Positions 53,531-62,637 of a DNA stretch of 64,000 nt are shown here, in pieces (position 1 is the first letter of the stretch; the number at the start of each line of letters is the position of its first letter). The stretch comes from Acidobacteriota bacterium. Its GTDB lineage: Bacteria; Acidobacteriota; Blastocatellia; Pyrinomonadales; Pyrinomonadaceae. The stretch is taken from contig JADJBB010000025.1 in NCBI GenBank assembly GCA_016703965.1, positions 744,001 to 808,000 of the forward strand, given 5' to 3'. Under the pieces are notes generated by a model that was not told the DNA's origin, searched no databases, and was given only the letters and a program-made list of their open reading frames with translations. The position numbers and the translations under genes were made by a program.

Positions 53531-55576
53531 ATGAAACGCGTACTACAGATATTTGGTTTCGTTATCTTTGCTTCGCTGGCTGCCTACGCCCAAACGCCGT
53601 TCACGGCGAAGGATATGCTTACGCTCAAGCGCCTTGCCGACCCTCAGCTTTCGCCTGACGGCAAGACGGTTGCTTACACTGTCGGAACGCCCGATATGGC
53701 GGCAAATCGCGTTGTGAATCAGATCTGGACGATGAATATCGACGGCAGCCGTCCTCGCCAGATCACCAACGGAAATTCCTCCAGCAGTGGCCCCCGGTGG
53801 TCGCCGGACGGCAAACGGATCGCCTATAACAACGGCGGCCAGATCTGGACAATGGAAGCTGACGGTGATGACAAGGAGCAGGTTACAAAACTCTCAAGCG
53901 GCGCCAGTGGGCCGGTTTGGTCGCGTGACGGAAAGTCCATTGCATTCGCGTCTGACGTTTATCCCGAATGTCAGTCCGACGAGTGCAACAAGGCCGAGGA
54001 CGAGAAGGCCGAAAACAGCAAGGTCAAGGCTCACGTGACCGAACGTCTGCTCTTTAAACACTGGAACGAATGGCGTGACCGTAAGCGTACCCATGTCTTT
54101 GTGGTTTCCGAAAAGGGCGGAGCGGCTCGTGATGTAACACTTGGTGATTTCGATTCGCCACCTTACGGAGCGGCTTCGGGAGTTGACTACACGTTTTCGC
54201 CGGATGGATCGAGCATTGTGTTCCTTCGAAATCCGGATAAGGTAGAAGCGATTTCGACAAATAGCGACGTCTACATATCGCCGCTCAGCGGCGGAAACAC
54301 CAAGAATATCACTGCCGGAATGAACGGCTATGACGCTTCACCGGTTTACACGCCGGACGGCAAGTACTTGATCTTCCGGTCGCAGCCGCGTGCGGCATTT
54401 GAGGCCGATCGCTGGCGCTTGATGCGTTACAACCCCGCTAATGGCGAGATCGTTGAATTAACTAAAGGATTTGACCAGCAAGTCAATGAAATGGTCATCT
54501 CTTCCGACAGCAAGACCGTGTTTTTCACGGCCGGCGAGCGAGGACGAGACCCGATCTTCTCAGTGCCTGTAGAACCGGATTTCCGCCTTCGCATCGCAAC
54601 TCATGTTAAAAAGGTACTCGATGGTGTTTATGCAGGTTCATTAAATATCTCTGCGGACGGAAGAACACTTGTCTTTGCCTCGAGTTCCATGACATCGCCG
54701 AATGAGGTGATGCGGGTTGGAACCGACGGCAGCGGGCTCACTGCCTTGACATCGGTCAATCAGTCCGCCCTGACCCGGTATGGCCTGCGAAAGGCTGAGG
54801 ATGTCGAATGGAAAGGGGCCCTCGGAGCGAATATTCACGGATTTGTCGTAAAACCGGCAAATTTTGATCCCGCAAGAAAATACCCTCTGATCGTTCTAAT
54901 TCACGGAGGCCCGCAGGGAGCTTGGAACGATTCCTGGAGTACCCGCTGGAACCCGCAGGTTTGGGCAAACCAAGGTTATGTAGTATTTGCTCCTAATCCG
55001 CGCGGATCGACGGGGTATGGCCAGAAGTTCGTGGATGAGATCTCAGGTGACTGGGGCGGCAAAGCCTATACCGATATTATGAACGGCGTTGCCGATATCA
55101 TTAAACGGCCTTATGTTGATAAGAACCGGATCGGAGCGGCTGGAGCTAGTTATGGCGGATACATGGTCGACTGGCTGCTCGGTCACAACAATGACCCGCG
55201 ATTCAAATTCAAGGCATTTCTGTCGCATGCAGGTGTCTATAACCTCGAAAGCATGGCTACCGCAACTGAGGAGATCTGGTTCGTAAAGTGGGAATTCAAA
55301 GGAATGCCGTGGGAAAATCCGGTGCAGTACAATCGCTGGTCACCGCATAAGTTCGCGAAGAACTTTGCGACCCCAACGCTTGTAACGGCTGGCGAGCTCG
55401 ATTATCGGGTTCCTGTCGATCAGAGCCTTCAGCTTTACACGACGCTCCAGTTGAAGGGCGTTGATTCCAAGCTCGTAGTCTTTCCTGACGAAGGCCACTG
55501 GATCCTAAAGCCGCAGAATTCTGAGTTTTGGCACGGTCACGTTATGGACTGGTTCAAGAAATATTTGAAACCGTAG
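53531..55576 (+). CDS. Secreted S9 (prolyl oligopeptidase/DPP IV-like) peptidase
   Basis: 681 residues with a signal peptide (about 1-20). An N-terminal beta-propeller with repeated W-S-PDGK and FSPDG blades (about 30-420) precedes an alpha/beta-hydrolase domain: GGPQGAW oxyanion region, Ser540 in GASYGGY, an Asp in the ELDYRVPVDQS segment and His in PDEGHWI. This is the S9 catalytic triad in the right order. It likely cleaves dipeptides or acyl-aminoacyl ends of exported peptides. AGGAAA lies before ATG 53531. The next gene starts 12 bases on. Confidence 0.92.
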   Translation: MKRVLQIFGFVIFASLAAYAQTPFTAKDMLTLKRLADPQLSPDGKTVAYTVGTPDMAANRVVNQIWTMNIDGSRPRQITNGNSSSSGPRWSPDGKRIAYNNGGQIWTMEADGDDKEQVTKLSSGASGPVWSRDGKSIAFASDVYPECQSDECNKAEDEKAENSKVKAHVTERLLFKHWNEWRDRKRTHVFVVSEKGGAARDVTLGDFDSPPYGAASGVDYTFSPDGSSIVFLRNPDKVEAISTNSDVYISPLSGGNTKNITAGMNGYDASPVYTPDGKYLIFRSQPRAAFEADRWRLMRYNPANGEIVELTKGFDQQVNEMVISSDSKTVFFTAGERGRDPIFSVPVEPDFRLRIATHVKKVLDGVYAGSLNISADGRTLVFASSSMTSPNEVMRVGTDGSGLTALTSVNQSALTRYGLRKAEDVEWKGALGANIHGFVVKPANFDPARKYPLIVLIHGGPQGAWNDSWSTRWNPQVWANQGYVVFAPNPRGSTGYGQKFVDEISGDWGGKAYTDIMNGVADIIKRPYVDKNRIGAAGASYGGYMVDWLLGHNNDPRFKFKAFLSHAGVYNLESMATATEEIWFVKWEFKGMPWENPVQYNRWSPHKFAKNFATPTLVTAGELDYRVPVDQSLQLYTTLQLKGVDSKLVVFPDEGHWILKPQNSEFWHGHVMDWFKKYLKP

Positions 55577-55588
55577 CAGCACATTTTT

Positions 55589-57292
55589 ATGAAAACGAAA
55601 AGGGTTATTCCCGTTATTTTCTCGGCCGTTATCCTTGTGATCGCGGCCTTTTCCACGTTTGCCCAGATCAAAAGAGCTGATTTTAACCGGCCGCAAACGG
55701 TCGATATTCAGCATTACGTGATCCGAGCGAGCTTTGACCGGGCGAAGAAAACGGTGAGTGGCGACACAACGGTCTCGTTCAGGCCGATAAGTTCGGACCT
55801 ACGATCGATCGAGCTCGATGCTGTCGACCTGAAATTCACCTCGGTGAAACTCGAGCCGTCCGGTATCGATCTTAACTACAAGGCGGCTAACGGAAAGATC
55901 ACAATAACGCTGGACAAAGCTTACGGTGCGGACGAAACCATCGCCGTTCGCCTTAAATACAGTGCTGAGCCGAAGAAAGGCGTATATTTTGTCGACGCCA
56001 GCAGCTCCGCGGACGGCGTCAAGCATTCAGCTCAGATCTGGTCACAGGGCGAGGCGGAAGAGGCACGTCATTGGTTCCCGTCATATGATTTCCCTAGCGA
56101 TAAAGCGACAACAGAGCAATACATTACCGCGCAATCGAAAGAGACTGTTATCGGAAACGGAGAGTTTCTCGGTAAAGCTGACAACGGCGACGGAACCTCA
56201 ACGTGGCACTACAAGATGCCGGTTCCGCACTCGACATATCTTGTTTCATTCGTCATCGGCGAGTATGTAAAGATCGAGGACAAGTATAAGGATATCCCGC
56301 TTGGTTTTTATGTTTATCCCGGAAAAGAAGTGACGGCAAGAAAGGCTTTTGGTGATACCAAAAAGATGATCGCCGTCTATGAGGAGCTGACGGGAGTTGC
56401 GTTTCCTTATAACAAATACGACCAGACGATCGTTTCGCAGTTTCAGTTTGGCGGCATGGAGAATATTACCGCAACAACCATGGCGGATACTGAGATCTTC
56501 TTCGCGGAATTCGATTTTGGAAAAATGACCGTGATGGATCTCGTTTCACACGAATTGGCCCATTCGTGGTTCGGTGATCTGGTTACGTGCCGTAATTGGG
56601 CCGAACTGTGGCTCAATGAGGGATTTGCTACATTCATGGAGGCAGCATATCGGGAGAATCAGTTCGGCCGTGGCGACTATATGCGTAAGATCCGTTCGGA
56701 TGCAGCGGCATTTCTGGTCGACGATTCGATCAACCGCCGCCGTCACGCTTTATACAACCAGCGGGCGGCGGACGTAGATTCCCTGTTTGATAATGCTGCG
56801 ACAACCTATAACAAGGGCGGAGCGATTGTCCACACTATTCGCGAGCAGGTTGGTAATGAGAATTTCTGGAAAGCTATCAACATCTACCTGAATCGGCATA
56901 AATTCGGCCCGGTCGAATCGACCGACCTGAGAAAGGCAATGGAAGAGGTTTCAGGCCAGGAACTCACGTGGTTTTTCGACCAGTGGGTCTACGGAGCCGG
57001 AGCACCAAGCCTAAGTGTAAAGCAGACGTTTAGCCAGAGATCGAAAAGCCTTACCCTTACGGTCTCGCAAATCCAACTGACCGACACCATAACACCTGCC
57101 GTTTTCCGGCTGCCGCTCACGATCTCATACAAGGTCGGAGGCAAAAAGGTGGTTCAGCAAATCGACGTCAGCAAGCGAATCCAGTCGTTCACATTCAAAA
57201 CAGACGGGAAACCTTCCGACCTGGAGATCGATCCGGACGAACGGATCCCGTTGAAGAAGTTAAAGTTCAAGCCGCTCGTGGTTACAAAATGA
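55589..57292 (+). CDS. Secreted M1 metallo-aminopeptidase
   Basis: 567 residues with a signal peptide (about 1-25, ILVIAAFSTFA). The M1 fold shows GGMENIT (substrate-recognition GxMEN), HELAHSWFG (His321, His325) and the third zinc ligand Glu in LWLNEGFATF 18 residues on, plus a catalytic Tyr region. The length is short of the ~850 usual for large APN but normal for bacterial secreted forms. It is co-directional with the S9 gene, 12 bases apart. It likely removes N-terminal residues from peptides. Confidence 0.92.
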   Translation: MKTKRVIPVIFSAVILVIAAFSTFAQIKRADFNRPQTVDIQHYVIRASFDRAKKTVSGDTTVSFRPISSDLRSIELDAVDLKFTSVKLEPSGIDLNYKAANGKITITLDKAYGADETIAVRLKYSAEPKKGVYFVDASSSADGVKHSAQIWSQGEAEEARHWFPSYDFPSDKATTEQYITAQSKETVIGNGEFLGKADNGDGTSTWHYKMPVPHSTYLVSFVIGEYVKIEDKYKDIPLGFYVYPGKEVTARKAFGDTKKMIAVYEELTGVAFPYNKYDQTIVSQFQFGGMENITATTMADTEIFFAEFDFGKMTVMDLVSHELAHSWFGDLVTCRNWAELWLNEGFATFMEAAYRENQFGRGDYMRKIRSDAAAFLVDDSINRRRHALYNQRAADVDSLFDNAATTYNKGGAIVHTIREQVGNENFWKAINIYLNRHKFGPVESTDLRKAMEEVSGQELTWFFDQWVYGAGAPSLSVKQTFSQRSKSLTLTVSQIQLTDTITPAVFRLPLTISYKVGGKKVVQQIDVSKRIQSFTFKTDGKPSDLEIDPDERIPLKKLKFKPLVVTK

Positions 57293-57305
57293 GCTTTAGG
57301 CAGAA

Positions 57306-59927
57306 CTACTCTACCGCGATCAGATCAACATCCGATAGCATCGTGGCCGGCGTGACTGCTATAGAGGAAAAGCGGAATCGTTTCGATTCTGCCCCAACTA
57401 CATAGGTACGCCCCGGCTCAATGTCTTGAAAGCTGTACCAGCCAAAGACACCAGTCGTCGCTCGCCTGATAACACCATTCCCATCGGTCAGACGGACAAC
57501 CACGCCGCGGATCCCGCGACCGTCAGCTGTAAGCACTCGGCCCGAAATACCCGTCGTATCGGAACTGGCAGCTAGGATCGTTACCTTACCGTCTAAATAG
57601 CTGGCTCCAAGATGATCGCCTAAGCGGTCTGCGAGTGCCCGGTTGGCGAGGCTGTCAGTGAATCGGACAATACTCTCACCGGGTTCAGCGTCCGCCGCGA
57701 TCTCAAAGGCTATCGCGAGCATCTGCCCATCATCCGCCATTAAAGGTTGATCAGAATCGATCAGAACACCAATTCTTCCAAAAGCGGCATTATCTGTATT
57801 AACGGTAATGACCGCATTCGGCGACATTCCTATACCGGGTGAGATGGCTGCGATCTTCAGCAGCTTTGGATCGAATTCAATTGAGAAGCTGGTCGCTGTT
57901 GCGTCACCAAGTGCTCTACTATCAACACTTACGTTGACCAAACGGCCATTCGACCCGCTCGCATCGCGTAGTTTGATCTCCCGATCGCCGGAATATCTGA
58001 ATAATTCTCGGATCCAGCTAAACAGCTCCTCGATCCTGCCGATCGGCTGTGTGGGACCGGCTGCCACCTGTTGCGGATCGAGGCCTACGATGTAACGCCT
58101 GATCTGAGACATGTCCGAGGCATCAAGAATTCCCTCTCCCGAGGTCTCGATCGGAGCAACGTCTGCCCGCTGAAACTCGTTCGATGTGCCAACAGGCATA
58201 TCCTGTCCAACCACAAATCGCCTGAGCTGAACAACGTCATTAGCCAGGATAGATCCATCACCATCGGGCCGCGCGGATACGTCACCCTCAATGCCGAGCG
58301 GGAACGGCGTCGGCGTCGGTGTTGGCGACGGAGTCGGCGTCGGCGTTGGTGTCGGCGTCGGCGTTGGAGTCGGCGTCGGTGTTGGCGTCGGTGTCGGCGT
58401 CGGCGTCGGTGTTGGCGTTGGCGTCGGTGTCGGAGTTGGCGTCGGAGTAGGTGTTGGCGTCGGTGTTGGCGTTGGCGTCGGTGTCGGAGTTGGCGTCGGA
58501 GTAGGTGTTGGCGTCGGTGTCGGCGTCGGCATCGGAGTAGGCGTCGGTGTTGGCGTCGGTGTTGGTGTTGGTGTTACGCCCGTTGGATTATTAAAAATGT
58601 AGGCAGAACCGCTATCTGCAGTCGCCCCGTCATCGAGATAGCTTCCGACGATGCCGTTCTCACCGTTTAGGGCGACGCTGGCTCCGAAGTTATCACCTAC
58701 GGAACCATCGGATGCTGTTAATTTCTGTTGCTCTGACCATGTTGATCCGCTTCGAGCGTAGATATAAGCTGATCCCTGGTCATTTGCCGTCCCATTATCG
58801 TCTCCATTGGCTCCAACGATTACGACCTCATTTGCTATTGCAACCGAAGTTCCAAAGTTGTCACTCGCGGCGCCATCGGACGCGGTGAGCTTTTGCTGTT
58901 GGCTCCAGGATGTACCACTCCGCGTGAAAACGTACGCTGAACCGAGAACGGATCCGCTAAAATCATCATTGACGGCACCGGCGACAAACGAATCTCCGCT
59001 GATCGCCACGCTGTAGCCAAATTGATCGAGCGAGGCTCCGTCCGTCGACGCTAGCTTCTGCTGCTGGCTCCACGTCGTTCCGCTTCTGGTAAAAACGAAG
59101 GCGGATCCTTTCGAGCCGTCATCGCGTGGTGAACCAACCGCAGCTGAATCTCCGCTGAGGGCTACACTCCAGCCAAAATCATCGTCAGCACCGCCGTCGC
59201 CGGCTGTAAGCTTTTGCTGCTGGCTCCACAAGGAACCGCTTCGCGTAAACACGTATGCCGAACCGCGATAGCTGTCGTCGCCGAACGCTCCCGCGACGAT
59301 AGTATTGCCATCGATCGCAACGCTGATCCCGAATTGATCGCTCGCCGCCCCGTCTGCGGCAGTCAGTTTTTGCTGCTGGGTCCAAACGCTTCCGCTTCGG
59401 ACAAATACATACGTAGATCCTTGATCCACACCGCTGCCGTCGTCCAAATAGGCACCTACAACCGCAGTATCGCCGCTGATCGAGACGCTCCATCCAAAGT
59501 TATCCTCTGCGGCGCTGTCTGAGCCCACCAGTTTCTGCTGTTGGACCCACGAACTCCCGCTTTTGACGTAGATATATGCGCTGCCCTTGTAACCATCATC
59601 GCGTTGCGCACCTACGACTGCATAATCACCACTGATCGCCACGCTGAAGCCAAACTGATCGGATGCCGCCGCATCTGATGCCGTGACTTTTGCCACTTCG
59701 CTGAAAGCTTCGGGCCGATCCTGCAGAATGGGATCGATGATCCGCCGGGAGTTCAGGGGCTCGCGGCTAGCTGGGTCGATCTCAGCATGATTCAACGTCC
59801 CCGAACCGTCCTTTCCGCTGACAGGATCGGAAATGAAACAGCAAGCCGCTATCGCGACCCCGGCGCAAATACGCACGATCAACTTAGAGGAAATAAGCGC
59901 AACTAAGCGCGGTAGATTTAAATGCAC
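57306..59927 (-). CDS. Secreted FG-GAP / Thr-Pro / dockerin-cohesin-like surface protein
   Basis: 873 residues from GTG 59927. A hydrophobic export signal (about 10-30) is followed by seven FG-GAP-type blades of ~50 residues (about 85-445; each has D-x-FG-x-SV-x-I, a VGA step and a GSAY-x-F strand ending QQQKL), a beta-propeller arrangement as in integrin-alpha. Then a (TP)n linker (about 445-543), two dockerin-like calcium loops (about 545-625), a cohesin-like beta domain (about 655-785) and a carboxypeptidase-regulatory-like module (788-873). Together they suggest an adhesion or surface-scaffold protein. It lies downstream of a c-di-AMP riboswitch and terminator. No ribosome site is obvious. 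Confidence 0.85.
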   Translation of the reverse strand: MHLNLPRLVALISSKLIVRICAGVAIAACCFISDPVSGKDGSGTLNHAEIDPASREPLNSRRIIDPILQDRPEAFSEVAKVTASDAAASDQFGFSVAISGDYAVVGAQRDDGYKGSAYIYVKSGSSWVQQQKLVGSDSAAEDNFGWSVSISGDTAVVGAYLDDGSGVDQGSTYVFVRSGSVWTQQQKLTAADGAASDQFGISVAIDGNTIVAGAFGDDSYRGSAYVFTRSGSLWSQQQKLTAGDGGADDDFGWSVALSGDSAAVGSPRDDGSKGSAFVFTRSGTTWSQQQKLASTDGASLDQFGYSVAISGDSFVAGAVNDDFSGSVLGSAYVFTRSGTSWSQQQKLTASDGAASDNFGTSVAIANEVVIVGANGDDNGTANDQGSAYIYARSGSTWSEQQKLTASDGSVGDNFGASVALNGENGIVGSYLDDGATADSGSAYIFNNPTGVTPTPTPTPTPTPTPMPTPTPTPTPTPTPTPTPTPTPTPTPTPTPTPTPTPTPTPTPTPTPTPTPTPTPTPTPTPTPTPTPTPSPTPTPTPFPLGIEGDVSARPDGDGSILANDVVQLRRFVVGQDMPVGTSNEFQRADVAPIETSGEGILDASDMSQIRRYIVGLDPQQVAAGPTQPIGRIEELFSWIRELFRYSGDREIKLRDASGSNGRLVNVSVDSRALGDATATSFSIEFDPKLLKIAAISPGIGMSPNAVITVNTDNAAFGRIGVLIDSDQPLMADDGQMLAIAFEIAADAEPGESIVRFTDSLANRALADRLGDHLGASYLDGKVTILAASSDTTGISGRVLTADGRGIRGVVVRLTDGNGVIRRATTGVFGWYSFQDIEPGRTYVVGAESKRFRFSSIAVTPATMLSDVDLIAVE
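58300..58576 (-). repeat. Hexanucleotide (Thr-Pro) coding microsatellite
   Basis: About 270 bases of near-perfect GGCGTC/GGTGTT/GGAGTC-type 6-base units (plus-strand view), encoding alternating Thr-Pro on the minus strand. Silent changes at codon third positions break the perfection, yet the peptide stays uniform, so selection seems to act on the protein. Confidence 0.9.
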
Positions 59928-60001
59928 GGAAAGTAGTTTAACCGATACAGAGTCAAATCTTAAGACAACGCCGCCAAATTCCGTGTTACGAGATCAAAAC
60001 A

Positions 60002-60035
60002 AAAAAATCCCGTCGATCGCTCGACGGGATTTTTC
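60002..60035 (-). terminator. Terminator downstream of the riboswitch
   Basis: Minus strand: AAAAATCCCGTCGA, loop GCGA, TCGACGGGATTTTT, then more T: a 14-bp perfect stem. It lies 109 bases after the aptamer and 74 bases before the surface-protein start, the position of a riboswitch expression platform. Its symmetry makes it usable in both directions. Confidence 0.85.
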
Positions 60036-60139
60036 CCTTTGAGAAGACTGGATGTCATCCACTAACTGTTGAAAGAGCAGAGCGGGAAGCACATCTGAAA
60101 TCGCGCCAATAAAGGCTTAACCCTTGCTGATACTTCTTT

Positions 60140-60278
60140 GCCACACCTACGAGGTTAGCTGCCGGGCTAGGAGCGAAAGATTACCCCTGCGTCACTTGAC
60201 GCTTCGCCCCGTCCTGCGGACCGTTCCACAGAAATTGGTTCCCCCGTGCCGTCTCACGTCAGACGACTTCGGTGATCA
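60140..60278 (-). ncRNA. c-di-AMP (ydaO/yuaA-type) riboswitch
   Basis: Read on the minus strand, ACGGGGGAACCAATT (60232-60246), then GGGGCGAAG (60202-60210), then GGGGTAATCTTTCGCTCC with TAGCCCGGCAGCTAACCTCGTAGGT match the conserved blocks of the c-di-AMP riboswitch in order and spacing, including the diagnostic CAGCTAACCTCGTAGG (60145-60160). Closing helix: CACC near 60273 with GGTG at 60143. A flanking 9-bp pair, CTGTTGAAA (60282-60290) with TTTCAACAG (60066-60074), could enclose the whole leader. These switches usually turn expression off at high c-di-AMP through a terminator, which is present downstream. The regulated gene is the FG-GAP/dockerin surface protein. Confidence 0.85.
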
Positions 60279-60371
60279 ACTTTTCAACAGATGAAGTATA
60301 GCAACAAAAGACTATGGATTTCAAGGACATTTTGGGGTTAAAGTAAATATTTTTCGTGTAATCCTGAAATA

Positions 60372-60818
60372 TTACCTGCCCGGATAGATCTGATAGAGCA
60401 GCAAGTAGACCACAACGCCCGTCGTTGAGACGTAGAGCCATACCGGGAAAACCAGGCGGGCCAGTTTCTTGTGGGATTCATACCAGCCTTTTAGCCCTCG
60501 TCTGAGTGTTAGGATGATAAATGGCCCAACAACCGCCGCCAGTATCGTGTGCGAGGTAAGAATTGTGAAATAGATCGGCCTGATGATTCCCTCACCTGTA
60601 AATTTCGTCGGCCCAAGGCCAAAATAGTAAGTTCGCAGTGCGTGGTGCGTTAGATAACTGACCAGAAAAACGGCCGAAACGATACTAGCGGAAAGCATGC
60701 AGAATCGGTGCTCGCTTATCCGCCGCTTCATTATGAAGTAAAACCCAGTTATAAGAAGAAGCCCGCTGATTGCATTCAACGCGGCGTTCAAATGCGGAAA
60801 GATCTGTAAGAGTTCCAT
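60372..60818 (-). CDS. DUF420 (YozB/CtaM-like) membrane protein
   Basis: 148 residues from ATG 60818, overlapping the oxidase subunit III stop by one base (TAATG); the frame is open further upstream but that lies inside the previous gene. Four hydrophobic segments and conserved His residues (LTHHALR, TSHTILA) fit DUF420, whose members assist cytochrome oxidase assembly in some bacteria (CtaM-like). It is the last gene of the ctaB-subunit III-DUF420 set. The 3' flank is followed on the minus strand by the riboswitch leader. Confidence 0.88.
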   Translation of the reverse strand: MELLQIFPHLNAALNAISGLLLITGFYFIMKRRISEHRFCMLSASIVSAVFLVSYLTHHALRTYYFGLGPTKFTGEGIIRPIYFTILTSHTILAAVVGPFIILTLRRGLKGWYESHKKLARLVFPVWLYVSTTGVVVYLLLYQIYPGR

Positions 60819-61570
60819 TACTTCCAAAAACCTAATAACACGAACAAGACCAGCCAAAGCACGCCCATGAAATGCCAGTACCAACCGACGACCTGAGCGA
60901 GGGTTTGGCGCTTGCTAATCTCAAAAAGGCTTTCGGTTGGCGTCAGATTTCTAAGAAGGATAGTCCCTAATGCTAAGATCCCCCCGAGCACATGCACAGC
61001 ATGCACCGCCGTAAGGATGTAGAAAAATCCCGCGTAGGGATTGCCTTCCATGTAAAGCCCTCTCGCATTGAGTGCGAGCCAGGCGAGAATTTGTGAGGAG
61101 ATGAACGCCGCTCCGAAAACGGTGGTCACAACGAACCACTTTTTCGCCGATCGCTGATCATTTCGATCGACCGCGACCTTGCCGAAATGATAGACGACGC
61201 TGCTAAGAAGTATCAGGACAGTACTTATCCAGATCGGGATCGGAAGGTCAAAAGGTTTCCACTCACCAGCTTTATTCGTCGCGATGACGATATAGGCTCC
61301 TATCAGTCCGCCAAAGGTCATTAGAACGACGAGCAGCAGAAATGCCGTTAGAACTCTGGACTTCTGCGGTACGAACGGTTCCTTTGTAGGACCGGAATAT
61401 TGTTGAAGATTTCCCGGGTCACCGCCTCCGCCATCCCCGCCGTCGCCACCATTATCGCCGGGATTTCGTCCGCCATTTTTATTGCCCGGGCCGGAACTTC
61501 CGGATATGCCGCCTTTCCGACGACGCGGCTCCTCGATATTGTCGATGATCTCAGCTGTCCCGATTTCCAT
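60818..61570 (-). CDS. Cytochrome c oxidase subunit III
   Basis: 250 residues. A basic and Gly/Asp-rich leader (about 15-55, with GGDGGDGGGGD) precedes the subunit III fold with five transmembrane helices (about 72-95, 110-130, 145-170, 182-205, 228-249). Conserved signs include TAVHAVHVLGGI and VGWYWHFMGVLWLVLF. The leader is unusual but in frame and starts at ATG. The heme o synthase gene is 6 bases upstream. Subunits I and II are not in the window. Confidence 0.9.
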   Translation of the reverse strand: MEIGTAEIIDNIEEPRRRKGGISGSSGPGNKNGGRNPGDNGGDGGDGGGGDPGNLQQYSGPTKEPFVPQKSRVLTAFLLLVVLMTFGGLIGAYIVIATNKAGEWKPFDLPIPIWISTVLILLSSVVYHFGKVAVDRNDQRSAKKWFVVTTVFGAAFISSQILAWLALNARGLYMEGNPYAGFFYILTAVHAVHVLGGILALGTILLRNLTPTESLFEISKRQTLAQVVGWYWHFMGVLWLVLFVLLGFWK

Positions 61571-61576
61571 AGAGAT

Positions 61577-62479
61577 TTAACGTTTGTCAGCAACCATGAG
61601 GATGAAAAGGAGGGGAAGGTAAATTACCGAAACCATGAGCAGACGTTTCGCTTCCTCCTTCGTCTTGGCTCTCGCCGAGCGAATACTTGCCCAGAGAAAC
61701 CAGAGCCCTAGGATGCTCGCCCCGGCCAAGAAAATGAATCCGGATATCCCAAGAAAGAAGGGAGCAAGACTAACGGGAAAGAGCATGACGGCAAAAAGGA
61801 CGATCTGCCTTGCAGTCAATCGTCCGTCGGTGTCAACGACCGGCAGCATGAGAATTCCCGCCTTTGCGTATTCCTCGCGATACATCCACGCGATCGCGAA
61901 GAAATGGGGAAACTGCCACAGAAACTGCATCGCAAACAAAGCCCAAGCTCCCAGCGTGATATCGTTCGCGGCGGCCGTCCAGCCCATCAGAGGCGGCAGG
62001 GCTCCGGGAAGAGCACCGATCGCGGTAGATGCCGTAGTTCGGGTCTTCAGTGGAGTATAGACAAAAACATAACCGACAATGACCACAAGCCCAAGGATCG
62101 CCGTTAAAGCGTTGACGGCAAGCAGCAGATAAACTTCAGCCGAGAGGCATAGAAGGATGCCGAATATCAATGCCTCGATAGACGTTACCCGTTTTGCCGG
62201 AAGAGGACGCTTCGCCGTACGGGCCATGAAAACGTCAATATCCCGTTCCCAATATTGATTAAGCGTCGCAACACCGAACGCCAGCAGCGTGATGGCGATC
62301 ATTGAGTTGGCAAAAAGGACAAAATCGAAGGATTCCTTCGTCCCGAGATAAAATGCCGCTGCGGACGTTAAGACAAGCAGAAATGCGATCCGCGGTTTGG
62401 TCAATTCCGCATAGGCGGCGAGTTTCTCACGCATTCCTAATACCTTTTGATTTTCGATATCGACTGCCAAAGTTTCCAT
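61577..62479 (-). CDS. ctaB: Heme o synthase (protoheme IX farnesyltransferase)
   Basis: 300 residues from ATG 62479 (a GTG directly before it is also in frame). It farnesylates heme b to heme o for terminal oxidases. The Asp-rich UbiA motif NQYWERDIDVFMARTAKRPLP is conserved (I list its first block NQYWERDIDVFM), and a second Asp motif follows at about residue 200 (DTDGRLTARQ). About nine transmembrane helices are visible. It is divergent from resB and is followed by oxidase subunit III, so this is an oxidase assembly set. Confidence 0.93.
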   Translation of the reverse strand: METLAVDIENQKVLGMREKLAAYAELTKPRIAFLLVLTSAAAFYLGTKESFDFVLFANSMIAITLLAFGVATLNQYWERDIDVFMARTAKRPLPAKRVTSIEALIFGILLCLSAEVYLLLAVNALTAILGLVVIVGYVFVYTPLKTRTTASTAIGALPGALPPLMGWTAAANDITLGAWALFAMQFLWQFPHFFAIAWMYREEYAKAGILMLPVVDTDGRLTARQIVLFAVMLFPVSLAPFFLGISGFIFLAGASILGLWFLWASIRSARAKTKEEAKRLLMVSVIYLPLLFILMVADKR

Positions 62480-62596
62480 CACGCAAAATTAGTGTAAAGC
62501 CCAAATGAAAAGGATAACGTCTGGGGAGCTGATTTCAAAGTTTCACTGCATAATCAGGTGTGCTTTTTGTGACAAGCGGAACTTATTTACAGAGGG

Positions 62597-62625
62597 GTGA
62601 CAAAATAAGCCCGCTACGCTATTCT
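62597..62625 (+). promoter_or_regulatory. Candidate promoter for resB
   Basis: GTGACA (62597-62602), a 17-base spacer and TATTCT (62620-62625). The predicted start (~62632) leaves only a few bases before ATG 62638, and no Shine-Dalgarno is visible, so a near-leaderless transcript is possible. Confidence 0.4.
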
Positions 62626-62637
62626 TTTGAATAATAA

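Noticed and set aside
58071..58670. Plus-strand frames opposite the (TP)n linker, giving (VG)n or Arg/Trp-rich proteins
   Set aside because: They are mirror products of the 6-base coding repeat on the minus strand and have no independent signal, start site or family features.
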